Of a DNA stretch of 64,000 bases, positions 35,586-43,832 are shown in pieces. The notes beneath the pieces were generated by a model. That model was not told where the DNA came from and ran no database searches. It was given only the letters and a program-made list of their open reading frames with translations. Source of the DNA: JAGQVA01 sp033764335 (lineage in GTDB: Bacteria; Bacteroidota; Bacteroidia; J057); contig JANRJC010000013.1 of assembly GCA_033764335.1 (NCBI GenBank), positions 1 to 64,000 on the forward strand, in the 5' to 3' direction. Numbering within the stretch: position 1 is the first letter of the stretch; each line of letters begins with the position of its first letter. The position numbers were made by a program, and so were the translations under genes.

Positions 35586-36065
35586 TTATTGAAAGACACT
35601 CACAAAACTATCCGTAGCGAACCCGGCCCAAATACCCAAACCTCCTTCAATATTCGTAAATACCGGGGTTGGTTCGGAAAAGGGGTTGTAGAATGTATTC
35701 TTCTGTTGTTCAACCGTTTGATAATATTTATAAAAAGCAGAATCAGTCGTACCGAGTCGTATGACCCATTGCTGGTGAAAGTTTTTAATAAAATCTAATC
35801 GAGAACTAGGTAGAAAAAAATCAAGCGGGAAAATGCTGTCATTTACCAGCTTATCTGAAAAAAAACGCAAATCCTGATATATTGTCAGTTGATTATTTTT
35901 GTCAGGAAATGCAAAACTACTTCTGAATTCAACAACAGGGTTTTCGGTTTGCCATTCCAAAGGAGTTTTCACTCCAAATATTGTATCTATCGCTACGAAG
36001 TATAGAAAAAAATAATTATTGCTATCAGGCTGTGGATCAGATATATATACGCGAAGTTGATCCAA
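35586..36065 (-). pseudogene. DUF4249 C-terminal remnant
   Basis: The frame (about 155 codons) begins with a TTG in the middle of what looks like a DUF4249 protein. LRVYISDPQPDSNNYFF resembles the mid-protein TDP...NYY motif of that family. The C-terminal half, with FFSDKLVNDS and WVIRLGTTDSAFYKYYQT, follows normally. The signal peptide and N-terminal half are missing. DUF4249 genes normally lie directly downstream of a TonB-dependent receptor gene. Here the fragment is joined out of frame to a receptor-like N-terminus (see 36037-36333), so it is probably dead. Confidence 0.55.
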
Positions 36066-36333
36066 AACCCGCCGCCTTCGCTATAACATAAACGAAAGCG
36101 GCGTTATCAACAAAAATGCTAAAGTAACCCGAATCCGTAGTTGTAGTTTCCTGTTGGGTTTCCATGAGATAAACCCGAATACCTGCCAACGCTTCCTCGT
36201 TTTCGGAATTATAAACATAACCGGAAACGGAAATTTGTCCGGAAAGGGATAAAAAGGCTATTCCCAGCGTAAAAACACATAAGTTGCGCTTCCCTGAAAG
36301 AAAATTTATACACGTTTTTTGCCCGCCTTTCAT
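36037..36333 (-). pseudogene. N-terminal fragment of a TonB-type receptor (carboxypeptidase-regulatory-like domain)
   Basis: This is a 98-residue frame. A signal peptide (LCVFTLGIAFLSLSGQ) precedes a carboxypeptidase-regulatory-like domain (ISVSGYVYNSENEEALAGIRVYL ... TTTDSGYFSIF, split by a few residues). This is the usual start of a Bacteroidota TonB-dependent receptor. The frame breaks off within the domain and is followed by DUF4249 C-terminal sequence in another frame. The start overlaps the stop of the upstream lipoprotein gene by 4 nt. I read it as the 5' stump left by a deletion. Confidence 0.55.
36070..36103. repeat. Inverted repeat at the receptor/DUF4249 junction
   Basis: Arms CGCCGCCTTCG (36070-36080) and CGAAAGCGGCG (36093-36103) match at 10 of 11 positions around a 12-nt loop. 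They lie just inside the point where the receptor stump changes into DUF4249 sequence. The repeat may have promoted the deletion, or be an inserted palindromic element. Confidence 0.5.
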
Positions 36334-36809
36334 TCTATACGACTTGCATAAATATCCATGCCAACACCATTGTTTGCCAATGCGGTAGTACCTTGTGTGG
36401 AAATATGCAATAAATCTTTGTCCAATGCCTCAATCGTAAACGGTCCCACCCACTGCTCTGCGGAGTTATCGGTGCCTGTAAAAAGGGATAAATTGAGGCT
36501 TTGTCCATTACCCTCTGGCTTGTCGCTAAAGGCAAAATAGATGCCTTCTATCTTTTTTCCATCGGGTAAAACACGCTCAATTACGCAATCAGCAGCCTGA
36601 TAGTCTTCACAATGAGGAAACCGCAGGGTTCCCAAATCATCGGTTGTTATACTGTCGCGGGTATCCGGCAGCGTGATATGTATTTCCGTGATCTGCCAGT
36701 TGCCCTCCAGTTGTTTGTGGATTTTTTTGATAAATCGCTGGTCTTCGCTCTCACAAGCGGAAAAAAGCAGGCTGATGCTAATCAGTAGAATAAATGGGTT
36801 GTATCGCAT
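36330..36809 (-). CDS. Small lipoprotein of unknown function
   Basis: The ATG at 36809 gives 159 residues beginning MRYNPFILLISISLLFSAC, a clear lipoprotein signal with Cys19. A longer in-frame reading to 36887 runs into the cvfB gene and is rejected. The mature part is beta-rich and begins with a short helix and the phrase LEGNWQITEIHI, as in lipocalin-like lipoproteins of Bacteroidota. The family is not recognised further. The stop overlaps the next gene start by 4 nt, so it was co-translated with the now-broken receptor stump. Confidence 0.65.
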   Translation of the reverse strand: MRYNPFILLISISLLFSACESEDQRFIKKIHKQLEGNWQITEIHITLPDTRDSITTDDLGTLRFPHCEDYQAADCVIERVLPDGKKIEGIYFAFSDKPEGNGQSLNLSLFTGTDNSAEQWVGPFTIEALDKDLLHISTQGTTALANNGVGMDIYASRIE

Positions 36810-36868
36810 AAAGGTTGTTTTGTATAATTTGATTGCAAGATAATCAGGAATTCGAATATTTTGATGTT

Positions 36869-37714
36869 TTATTTCCCCACCAACCAAACCCCATCCTCGC
36901 GTATATCAATCAATCGCTGTTTGTAAAGTGCGCCGATGGCTTTTTTGAAGAGTTTTTTGCTCATGGCAAAATGTTTTTTGATCTCTTCGGGATCGGTTTT
37001 GTCGGTGGCGGGGAAAAAGCCGCCGGAGTCGGCGAGTTTTTGCAAAATTCGCTGGGCATTGGGTTCGACGGAGGCATAACCCGGGGGATTGAGACTAATA
37101 TCTATTTTCCCGTCACCGCGCAGGAATTTGATATATCCTTTGAGTTTGTCGCCGGTATGTAGGGGCTGGAAAATCTCATTTTCATAAATCAACCCGATAT
37201 ATGTCTGATTGACAATCACTTTTACGCCGAGGTCGCTTCTTTCCCATACGAGAAGGTTTACTACCTCGCCTTCGGCGAGGTAGCCTGCTGCCTTTTCACT
37301 CAGGTAAGGGCCAACTTTGGCCGTACCCACCAGCCGGTGGGTGGTCTGGTCTTCGTAAAGATACACAAGGTAGGAGCGGCCTTCGACCATTTTTTGTACC
37401 TGATTGCGAAAGGGTACGAGTAGGTTTTTTTCTACCAATCCCCAATCCAGAAAAGCACCGGTATCGTTTACCTGCAATACTTTCAAATAGGCAAACTCGC
37501 CCAGCGTAATCAGCGGTTTTTCGGTTGTGGCTACCGGACGGTCTTCGGAATCTTTGTAAACAAACACCTCAGTGGTGCCGCCGATGACCATTTCTTCGGT
37601 GATATATTTGTTGGGCAGCAAAACGGTCTCCCCATGTTCTTCGTCTCTCAGATACACGCCTGCTTCTGCCCGTCGTTCCAGTTTCAGCGTCTGATATTTT
37701 CCGATTATTAGCAT
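36869..37714 (-). CDS. cvfB: CvfB-like S1 RNA-binding protein
   Basis: This 281-residue protein has several S1/OB-type segments. An N-terminal one ends near 70. A second (about 72-140) has AYLKVLQVNDTGAFLDWGL. A third is around 150-215 (LLVWERSDLGVKVIVNQTYIGLIY). The C-terminal winged helix (about 225-281) carries KKHFAMSKKLFKKAIGALYKQRLI. This is the domain order of CvfB/YitL. The family binds RNA, and CvfB is known as a virulence regulator in Staphylococcus. The role in Bacteroidota is undefined. The gene is divergent from rpsU. Confidence 0.85.
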   Translation of the reverse strand: MLIIGKYQTLKLERRAEAGVYLRDEEHGETVLLPNKYITEEMVIGGTTEVFVYKDSEDRPVATTEKPLITLGEFAYLKVLQVNDTGAFLDWGLVEKNLLVPFRNQVQKMVEGRSYLVYLYEDQTTHRLVGTAKVGPYLSEKAAGYLAEGEVVNLLVWERSDLGVKVIVNQTYIGLIYENEIFQPLHTGDKLKGYIKFLRGDGKIDISLNPPGYASVEPNAQRILQKLADSGGFFPATDKTDPEEIKKHFAMSKKLFKKAIGALYKQRLIDIREDGVWLVGK

Positions 37715-37782
37715 TTTCTATTATTTACTACATACTACACAAAGCTCGGAAACAGGAGTTTCTGAGACATTCACAAAATTAG

Positions 37783-37830
37783 TTAGGGATTACCAATTAT
37801 AATGGTGTTCTTTGAGCCCTAATGAACACT
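37783..37830 (+). promoter_or_regulatory. Possible pseudoknot-forming leader of rpsU
   Basis: TTAGGG (37783-37788) can pair with CCCTAA (37817-37822). GTGTTC (37805-37810) can pair with GAACAC (37824-37829). The two pairings interleave, which is the topology of an H-type pseudoknot, and the second arm ends 12 bases before the rpsU ATG. Alternatively these are operator half-sites. No transcription start is known, so this is a candidate only. Confidence 0.35.
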
Positions 37831-37841
37831 AATTCAATAAT

Positions 37842-38036
37842 ATGCTAATTATCCGGATTCAGGACAATGAAAATATAGAAAGAGCTCTTAAACGCTACAA
37901 AAACAAGGTAAGAAACACTGGAATTCATCAGGAAGTCCGCGACCGTCAGCATTTTGAAAAGCCTTCTAAGGTCAGAAGAAATCAGGTTCAGAGGGCTAGA
38001 TACAAAGAAAAACTCTTTCAGGCAGCGAATGAATAG
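37842..38036 (+). CDS. rpsU: 30S ribosomal protein bS21
   Basis: This 64-residue protein starts MLIIRIQDNENIERALKRYKNK and is rich in Arg and Lys, as bS21 always is. Length matches Bacteroidota homologues. bS21 sits by the 3' end of 16S rRNA. In Bacteroidota it helps hide the anti-Shine-Dalgarno. In some members rpsU itself keeps a strong Shine-Dalgarno for autoregulation. Here the bases before the ATG (CTAATTCAATAAT) show none. An AGGAG lies about 85 bases upstream (37754-37758) and is too far to act directly. Confidence 0.93.
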   Translation: MLIIRIQDNENIERALKRYKNKVRNTGIHQEVRDRQHFEKPSKVRRNQVQRARYKEKLFQAANE

Positions 38037-38115
38037 GCGATAAAGCCAAACAAACGGCGCGCTTGATTTTCGATCATAACAACAGTAGGAGATTTGTTTA
38101 CAGATATTCTCGCTT

Positions 38116-38964
38116 ATGGTCAAACCTCAAATCTTGGATTACTATTCCTTAGAAATTCAAGGGAAAACGGTTTTTGAAAAAATAACTCTAAGGGGTACAG
38201 GCAGGCTGCCCAAAAAACTAAAAAACGAAGCCTGCTTTATGTTTTTGCTGAAGGGGAGTTTTGTAGTACGAACACCCGTAACGGCTTTCTCGCTTTCTCC
38301 TCAAGAGGGGTTTTTGTCCCGGTGTGGAGAATACCTGATGGAAAACGTAACCACTTTGCAGGATGGAGACGAGGTAATTGAAGCCATCGGAATATATTTT
38401 CACCCGGAAATCATCCGGGAAATGTTCCTCTATCATCCGGTACCGTCAAAGAATAACCTGCCTCACACTTTTTCGATTGACAAAATACTTGACCATTACA
38501 AAGAAGGGTTAATCTATTACCTGAATCATCCTGGCATTTTCAGCATAGAAATGCAAATGCTGAAGATTAAGGAGTTGTTACTGATCCTGATACGTTTCAG
38601 CGAAGCACCCACTTTTCATCATTTTTTGACGGCTTTATTTTCTCCTTATGAGTTTCAATTTCGCGAAGTCGTAGAAACTCACCTATTTTCTTCGATGAGT
38701 TTAGCCCAACTCGCTTTTCTCGCAGGTATGAGCCTGGCGACCTTTAAACGACGTTTTCAGGAACTGTATAAAATCAGCCCCGCTGAATATATCAAAAAAC
38801 GAAAATTGGAAAAAGCCGCGGGAATGTTGCTGATACGTGAAGTAAGGATCAATGAAATTGTGTTTGAATGTGGTTTTGAGTCCACAGCCACCTTCAACCG
38901 GCTGTTTAAAAAACAGTTTGGAAAATCGCCCTCTGAATACCGATTGAGCCAGATTGAGACATAA
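38116..38964 (+). CDS. AraC-family transcriptional regulator
   Basis: This is a 282-residue protein. The N-terminal half is a cupin-like sensing region (FMFLLKGSFVV, LSPQEGFLSRCGEY). The C-terminal 100 residues hold the double helix-turn-helix of AraC/XylS: SLAQLAFLAGMSLATFKRRFQ and INEIVFECGFESTATFNRLFKKQFGKSPSEYR (split here by function: first and second motif). The lipoprotein gene 66 bp downstream is on the same strand and may be its target or operon partner. The inducer is unknown. Confidence 0.9.
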   Translation: MVKPQILDYYSLEIQGKTVFEKITLRGTGRLPKKLKNEACFMFLLKGSFVVRTPVTAFSLSPQEGFLSRCGEYLMENVTTLQDGDEVIEAIGIYFHPEIIREMFLYHPVPSKNNLPHTFSIDKILDHYKEGLIYYLNHPGIFSIEMQMLKIKELLLILIRFSEAPTFHHFLTALFSPYEFQFREVVETHLFSSMSLAQLAFLAGMSLATFKRRFQELYKISPAEYIKKRKLEKAAGMLLIREVRINEIVFECGFESTATFNRLFKKQFGKSPSEYRLSQIET

Positions 38965-39030
38965 TTGAGCGAATCTGAGCCATCGCAAATTTTTCTGTTT
39001 CTCAAATTTGTAGTCAATAATGACCAAAAT

Positions 39031-39936
39031 ATGAGAACAGTAAAAAGAATCACAATTAATCTGTTTGTTGTATCGCTACTTTTTACGCTCCCGGGGTGTA
39101 TGGCCGATATGCGAACAACTCTGATCAAAAAAGAAGGTATTACAGAACTCCATGTATCGAAAGGAAAAACCCTGTTGGAAGCCGCCTGGAAAAAACATGG
39201 TTTTGACAGCATGGCTTTTCATCAAACCTATTCTTTTAACGGTACCGATACATGGAAGGGAATGATGGGGAAAATGGGCAAACCTTGGCCCGACGCTATT
39301 TCTGAAATAGAATTTAAATACGTTATTGGAACATTTGACAGCCAGTTGAAGTTTAAAACCGGGAAAAGAAAAGGTGTGCTCGCTGGGTTACAGAGTTGGA
39401 ATTACTACGAAAAAGAACCGGAAGGCGAATTGACCTTTAAACCCTACGACAAACGGATTGGCTTTGGGCTTTCTGCCTATCAGTATTTCCTCGAATTGCC
39501 TGGCCGACTAAAAAAAGCTCCTCTTATTTCCTATGCAGGCGAAAAAGTATTTAATGAAAACCACTACGACCTGGTTTTTGTGACTTGGGAAAAACCCGAA
39601 CCCCACATGGAACATGACCAATATTTGTTGTGGATAAACAAAAAAACCGGAATGCTCGACTATGCGGTTTACTCCCTTCGAGACAATTTTCTGAAGATGC
39701 CCGGTTACAAGGCGTTTTATGGTTCGATTTACTTTTCGGATTTTGTTGAAGTGGAGGGAGTACTTATTCCCCACAAACAAACCGTCTATTTGAATTCCCC
39801 TTCCCAAAACCCCGAAAAATATATTCATCAAATGATTGTGACGGACTTTCAGTTTGACAATTTTAATGCACAAGAATTGTACCCTAACCCGGAAATAAAA
39901 TCTATCGGAGATGCAAAAAGCGCGATCGTGAAGTGA
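39031..39936 (+). CDS. Lipoprotein of unknown function
   Basis: The ATG at 39031 gives 301 residues with a lipoprotein signal ending LLFTLPGC. A TTG-started reading from 38965 would place 22 non-signal residues in front and is rejected. The mature protein is beta-rich with many aromatic residues (FHQTYSFNGTDTWKG, YGSIYFSDFVEVEGVLIPHKQTVY). The alternation recalls LolA/LolB-type lipid-binding folds. I do not recognise the exact family. It lies between an AraC and a Crp-type regulator on the same strand. Confidence 0.65.
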   Translation: MRTVKRITINLFVVSLLFTLPGCMADMRTTLIKKEGITELHVSKGKTLLEAAWKKHGFDSMAFHQTYSFNGTDTWKGMMGKMGKPWPDAISEIEFKYVIGTFDSQLKFKTGKRKGVLAGLQSWNYYEKEPEGELTFKPYDKRIGFGLSAYQYFLELPGRLKKAPLISYAGEKVFNENHYDLVFVTWEKPEPHMEHDQYLLWINKKTGMLDYAVYSLRDNFLKMPGYKAFYGSIYFSDFVEVEGVLIPHKQTVYLNSPSQNPEKYIHQMIVTDFQFDNFNAQELYPNPEIKSIGDAKSAIVK

Positions 39937-39981
39937 TTTTTTGTATTTTTATCCCTGAAAAAATCTGCTCCCATCTTGCAA

Positions 39982-40560
39982 ATGGAACCGTTTATTCAGG
40001 CCATAAGACAAATGATTGTAATCTCGGAAGAGGAAATGAATCGCTTCCAGGAGAGTTGTTATCTTAAATCTTTTCGCCGGAATGAAGTGTTAAGTGAACC
40101 GGGAAAAGTACCGGATGAAATTTATTTTATCATCAGCGGAATTGTCCGAGTCATCATTTTGGATATAAAGGGGGGGGAGCACACCATTTATTTTGCGCTT
40201 GAAAATCAGTTCATTGCCGATTATTCAGGATTTATGCAAAAAATACCTTCGGTATATAGTTTGCAAGCCGTTGAAGCTACGCAGGTTGTGGTTTTGCCCC
40301 GGTCAGCGATTGAATGGGGTTATGAGAATCTTCGACAGGGAGACCGTCTGGGCAGATTAGTGGCAGAATTTTATTTTGTTTACCACGACAATCGCATTAA
40401 AAACATGTACTCTCGTACTCCCAAAGAGCGTTATGATATGATTACGCAGGTGTTTCCTGACATTCACAACCGCGTACCACAACACATGATCGCTTCGTAC
40501 CTCGGCATTACACCGGTACATCTTAGTCGCCTGAAAAAAGCAGCGATTGAAAAAGTATAA
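39982..40560 (+). CDS. Crp/Fnr-family regulator
   Basis: The ATG at 39982 gives 192 residues. The TTG two codons upstream is less likely. The cyclic-nucleotide-binding fold is at about 20-125 (EIYFIISGIVRVIILD, HTIYFALENQFIADY). The C-terminal helix-turn-helix reads VPQHMIASYLGITPVHLSRLKK. No Fe-S cysteine cluster is present. It resembles the many small Crp-type regulators of Bacteroidota that sense unknown ligands. It is followed 58 bp on by an SDR gene, a possible target. Confidence 0.87.
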   Translation: MEPFIQAIRQMIVISEEEMNRFQESCYLKSFRRNEVLSEPGKVPDEIYFIISGIVRVIILDIKGGEHTIYFALENQFIADYSGFMQKIPSVYSLQAVEATQVVVLPRSAIEWGYENLRQGDRLGRLVAEFYFVYHDNRIKNMYSRTPKERYDMITQVFPDIHNRVPQHMIASYLGITPVHLSRLKKAAIEKV

Positions 40561-40618
40561 ACATTTGTTATCGTTTTGAAGCGACTCTTTCAAAGAGATT
40601 TGTCTTCAAAAACGAGTT

Positions 40619-41440
40619 ATGCAATTATCCTTATCAGAAAAAAATCGCCTGGCAAACCAATATGGCCCCTGGGCAGTAGTTACAGGAGCGTCATCAGGTA
40701 TGGGGCGCGAACTGGCTATTTGTCTGGCAGAAGCGGGTTTTAAACTTGTGCTCACGGCAAGGCGTAATACCTTATTAGACGCTCTTGCCACAGAACTCAA
40801 AACCCGCTACCAGACAGAAACACAGGTAATCGCTGCCGATTTATCAGAAGAGGCAGGGGTTTACAAAGTATTTGAAGCCACGGCAAACCTTGAAGTGGGT
40901 TTATTGATAGCAGCGGCAGGTTTTGGCACTTCAGGCGATTTTCTAAAATCATCTCTTCCCGAAGAACTGGAAATGTTGCATCTCAATTGTAAAGGACTTT
41001 TTTTATTTACTCATCACTATAGCCTTCAATTTGCGAAACAGGGTAGAGGCGGGATTATATTGTTAAGTTCGATTGTAAGTTTTCAGGGGGTGCCCTATGC
41101 CGCACATTATGCTGCAACTAAGGCCTATGTTCAGTCGCTGGCGGAAGCCCTTTCCATCGAACTCAAACCGCAGGGCGTGGATTTACTGGCGGCTGCACCT
41201 GCTCCGGTTTATAGCGACTTTGCTGCCCGTGCAGGTATGCAGATGGGCATGGCCATGAAACCCGCCGATGTGGCGGTTCCGATCCTCAAAGCTCTCGGAC
41301 GTAAAACCACCGTCCTGCCCGGATTTCTAACCCGGCTTCTTGTAGGTTCGCTTCGCACGTTGCCCCGTTGGGGAAAAATACAGGTGATGAAGCAGGTAAT
41401 GGGAGGCATGACAGCCGGGAAAAGAAAGCCGAATTGCTAA
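40619..41440 (+). CDS. Short-chain dehydrogenase/reductase
   Basis: This 273-residue protein has the N-terminal NAD(P) motif TGASSGMGRELAICLA (about 23-38). The catalytic Ser is in LLSSIVSFQG, and the YxxxK pair is in HYAATKAY. The Arg pair after strand 2 (TARRNT) suggests NADP. The family reduces carbonyls or oxidises alcohols, and the substrate is not readable. The C-terminus is immediately followed by an out-of-frame coding-like tail (41419-41538). Confidence 0.85.
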   Translation: MQLSLSEKNRLANQYGPWAVVTGASSGMGRELAICLAEAGFKLVLTARRNTLLDALATELKTRYQTETQVIAADLSEEAGVYKVFEATANLEVGLLIAAAGFGTSGDFLKSSLPEELEMLHLNCKGLFLFTHHYSLQFAKQGRGGIILLSSIVSFQGVPYAAHYAATKAYVQSLAEALSIELKPQGVDLLAAAPAPVYSDFAARAGMQMGMAMKPADVAVPILKALGRKTTVLPGFLTRLLVGSLRTLPRWGKIQVMKQVMGGMTAGKRKPNC

Positions 41441-41538
41441 AGCAGGCAGACCGGTCTTATATTCACCGCATGCTGAATGGCGAATGGGATATTCAGCCCG
41501 CGACAATGGATGAACCCCAAGAGGTATTCGTCAATTAA
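41419..41538 (+). other. Out-of-frame coding-like tail after the SDR gene
   Basis: In a frame shifted relative to the SDR gene, codons from 41419 read EKKAELLKQADRSYIHRM and continue without stop to the TAA at 41536-41538. Composition is protein-like and there is no start codon of its own. It may be the surviving 3' end of another gene, or the true SDR C-terminus displaced by an indel. SDRs of this group normally end near the annotated stop, which favours the first reading. Confidence 0.4.
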
Positions 41539-41581
41539 CAAAACTTATCGGAGAGCACCCCCAGAGGAGTGAAGACCGTAA

Positions 41582-42454
41582 TCATTCCTTTTTAAGCTGT
41601 CTCAGGGCTTCTTCCAGTTTTTTTTGCAACTCGGCTTTTTCCTGTTCGATGGTTTGTAATTTCTCCTCACTGGCTTGCAGCTTCTCCTCGCTGGCCTGTA
41701 ACTGTTCGGAGAGGGTTTTGAGTTCGCGATGGAGGATGCGATCCATGGAGTCCTCTGCGTCCATTTTTTTGCGGATTTCTTCATCTGCGGCGGCTTTTTT
41801 CAGCCTTCGCAGGATGCGATTTACGAGGGCGTTTTTCGGGGACTTTTCGTAGTTGAGGGTGTGCAGGTCGTCGGTGAGAAAATCCTGGCTGAATATTTCG
41901 AGTACTTCCTCCAATTGATTGCGCTGCCGATGTTCGAGGCGGGGAATCTGAATGGTAAAACTTTCGTGGGTGAGCTTCCGGATAAACTCATTTTCGACCC
42001 GCACTTCTTGGTGGGTGATGGCGTCTTCGTACCGGCGGCTGACTTTGAGGACGGGAACTTCGACCCCTTCGAGTTTAAAACCGAGGATATAGATGCTGAC
42101 AATTTCCACGACCTGGCTTTCGGTTTCGCCTTTTTCGTTTTTGGAAAATTCTTCCCGAGTATAGTTTTCGCCCAAGTAGCACCTAAAGCGCATAATGTCG
42201 TAGGATTTTTTGGCTTTTTGCAACTCGATGAGCACCATTTTAGAACTGCCATCGGCTTGTTTTACCAGGGCCTTAAAATCCAGGTGAAAGATTTTGATTT
42301 CCCCACCGCCGCCCTGAACGAGGGTTTCTTGGGGTTTGACTTCCAGCGCAGTAATGGGCAGGCCGAGGATAGTCGAAAGCAACTCCCGGGCGATCTCCGG
42401 ATCGTCCAGCAGGTATTTAAATACCACATCGTAGATGGGGTTTGCAATCAGCAT
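41582..42454 (-). CDS. Rpn-family PD-(D/E)XK nuclease/transposase-like protein
   Basis: This 290-residue protein opens with MLIANPIYDVVFKYLLDDPEIA, the N-terminus of the Rpn/PDDEXK_2 family. The nuclease-fold strands FHLDFKALVK and KMVLIELQKAK follow. The catalytic motif is an ELQ variant of ExK. The C-terminus (about 245-290) is a charged coiled coil with a repeated ASEEKLQ heptad (21-bp tandem repeat at about 41654-41695). Rpn proteins promote recA-independent recombination and DNA cleavage. Many genomes carry scattered copies. No terminal inverted repeats are seen around it. Confidence 0.78.
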   Translation of the reverse strand: MLIANPIYDVVFKYLLDDPEIARELLSTILGLPITALEVKPQETLVQGGGGEIKIFHLDFKALVKQADGSSKMVLIELQKAKKSYDIMRFRCYLGENYTREEFSKNEKGETESQVVEIVSIYILGFKLEGVEVPVLKVSRRYEDAITHQEVRVENEFIRKLTHESFTIQIPRLEHRQRNQLEEVLEIFSQDFLTDDLHTLNYEKSPKNALVNRILRRLKKAAADEEIRKKMDAEDSMDRILHRELKTLSEQLQASEEKLQASEEKLQTIEQEKAELQKKLEEALRQLKKE

Positions 42455-42563
42455 CGGCGGTTTTAGATATGAGGATTTATCGAATAATTCTTGGATCTTT
42501 GGCTCAATAACACAGTCATAAATGGCTTCTGACCTTTGCGAAATTTTATTTTAGCCCATCAGT

Positions 42564-43832
42564 ATGAAAACAGTCATCGCACTCGGAGTTTTTCTATTTG
42601 GGGTTTCATTTGCAAATGCCCAAGTTTACATCGAAAAACAAACCCGCCACCGATTTGCTCAGATGAATTTCGGTCTGGACTTTCAGCGGAGTTGGAGCGG
42701 CGAAACCTCTTTCATAAATAGCCAGGGAACCACGGAAACAATGACTCTCCCTTCCCTTCAACGGTCTCGTATCTTGATTGGCGGTACGCATTTTTGGGGT
42801 CATGCCGATTTTTATATTGCCATACCCGTCTATCATCCTCTCTTCGAGGATCAGGAACAGGAAATCTCGTTTTCCAGTGGGGTGGAAACCGTATTTAAAT
42901 ATTATCCCTGGCGAATAAAACATCATCGCTTCCGTCCGTTTCTGGGGGGTTCACTGGCTCCTTTTACTTATGTGCAAAACAACTTAAACTTTCCGGATAA
43001 AAATGGGCCTGAAATTACTCATACAAGCCTGCCGCTTGTGGGTGGGTTTACCTTTAATCACAAAAATCACCTGCTCGAAATAAGTGCCTTATTCAATTAC
43101 GCAAGCAGAGAGAATTATTTTATCAGCAAGGGGGACGCAGTAGAAATTCAGACCCCGCCTCTATATATTTCAGTATCTTGGCGTTTGATGCTGGAAACGA
43201 CACTTAGCGCCGAAAAAGACTGGGAATCCGGTAAAACAGAAGAAGTTACTCAGATTCTGGCTGAAAAGAAAAAACTTAACAGTCTATTTATTGGTGCGGG
43301 TATGTCCTCTTCCTGGTGGATGGGAAAATCTCGTTATAATCAGTTCCGGAATATTTTTATTCCCGCCAATGGAGTCACCGTCATGCCCGACTTTGCCCTG
43401 GGTTATTATTTCCATAAACCCGATCTGAATTTTTCCTTCAACTACCGGAGTTATCGTTACAAAAGCCTCACCTACGGTGTAAACCAGAAGTCATTACGTC
43501 GTTCCGTCGGGTTTGAAGCCACAAAGTATTTGTTTGATTATCACGGATTTGCACCATTCGCTGGGCCTGTACTTACATTTGAAGATTTGGCTTTTGAAGA
43601 GAAAATTGGAAATGATGTTTTACTGGAAATACAGGATCAGTTCGTCGGGTATGGGATTACCTTTGGCTGGGATATAAGGCCTAATCGCCTTCAAAGTTTT
43701 CTGCTGCGCACCAACCTCCGTTATTTTCCCCAACTACGGCTCAACGGTAATACAGCCGAAACATCCGTAAACTTCCGCAATATCGAGTTTAACTTTATTC
43801 AACTCATTGTATATCCCGGGAGGATGTTTTAA
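42564..43832 (+). CDS. Probable outer-membrane beta-barrel protein
   Basis: This 422-residue protein has a cleavable signal peptide (VIALGVFLFGVSFANAQ). The mature part alternates short hydrophobic and polar strands rich in Tyr, Phe and Asn (HADFYIAIPVYHPL, FSSGVETVFKYYPW, LNFSFNYRSYRYKSL) and ends in a Phe (YPGRMF). A terminal aromatic residue is typical of outer-membrane barrels. I do not recognise the family. The 3' end overlaps the convergent hydrolase gene by 29 bp. Confidence 0.6.
   Translation: MKTVIALGVFLFGVSFANAQVYIEKQTRHRFAQMNFGLDFQRSWSGETSFINSQGTTETMTLPSLQRSRILIGGTHFWGHADFYIAIPVYHPLFEDQEQEISFSSGVETVFKYYPWRIKHHRFRPFLGGSLAPFTYVQNNLNFPDKNGPEITHTSLPLVGGFTFNHKNHLLEISALFNYASRENYFISKGDAVEIQTPPLYISVSWRLMLETTLSAEKDWESGKTEEVTQILAEKKKLNSLFIGAGMSSSWWMGKSRYNQFRNIFIPANGVTVMPDFALGYYFHKPDLNFSFNYRSYRYKSLTYGVNQKSLRRSVGFEATKYLFDYHGFAPFAGPVLTFEDLAFEEKIGNDVLLEIQDQFVGYGITFGWDIRPNRLQSFLLRTNLRYFPQLRLNGNTAETSVNFRNIEFNFIQLIVYPGRMF

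Noticed and set aside
38965..39030. TTG-initiated extension of the lipoprotein at 39031
   Set aside because: The ATG at 39031 gives a clean lipoprotein signal. The extension would bury it.
41729..42466. 245-codon plus-strand frame over the Rpn-like gene
   Set aside because: It is a shadow of the minus-strand gene, which has the Rpn N-terminal motif. The plus frame is rich in Phe/Asp with no recognisable fold.
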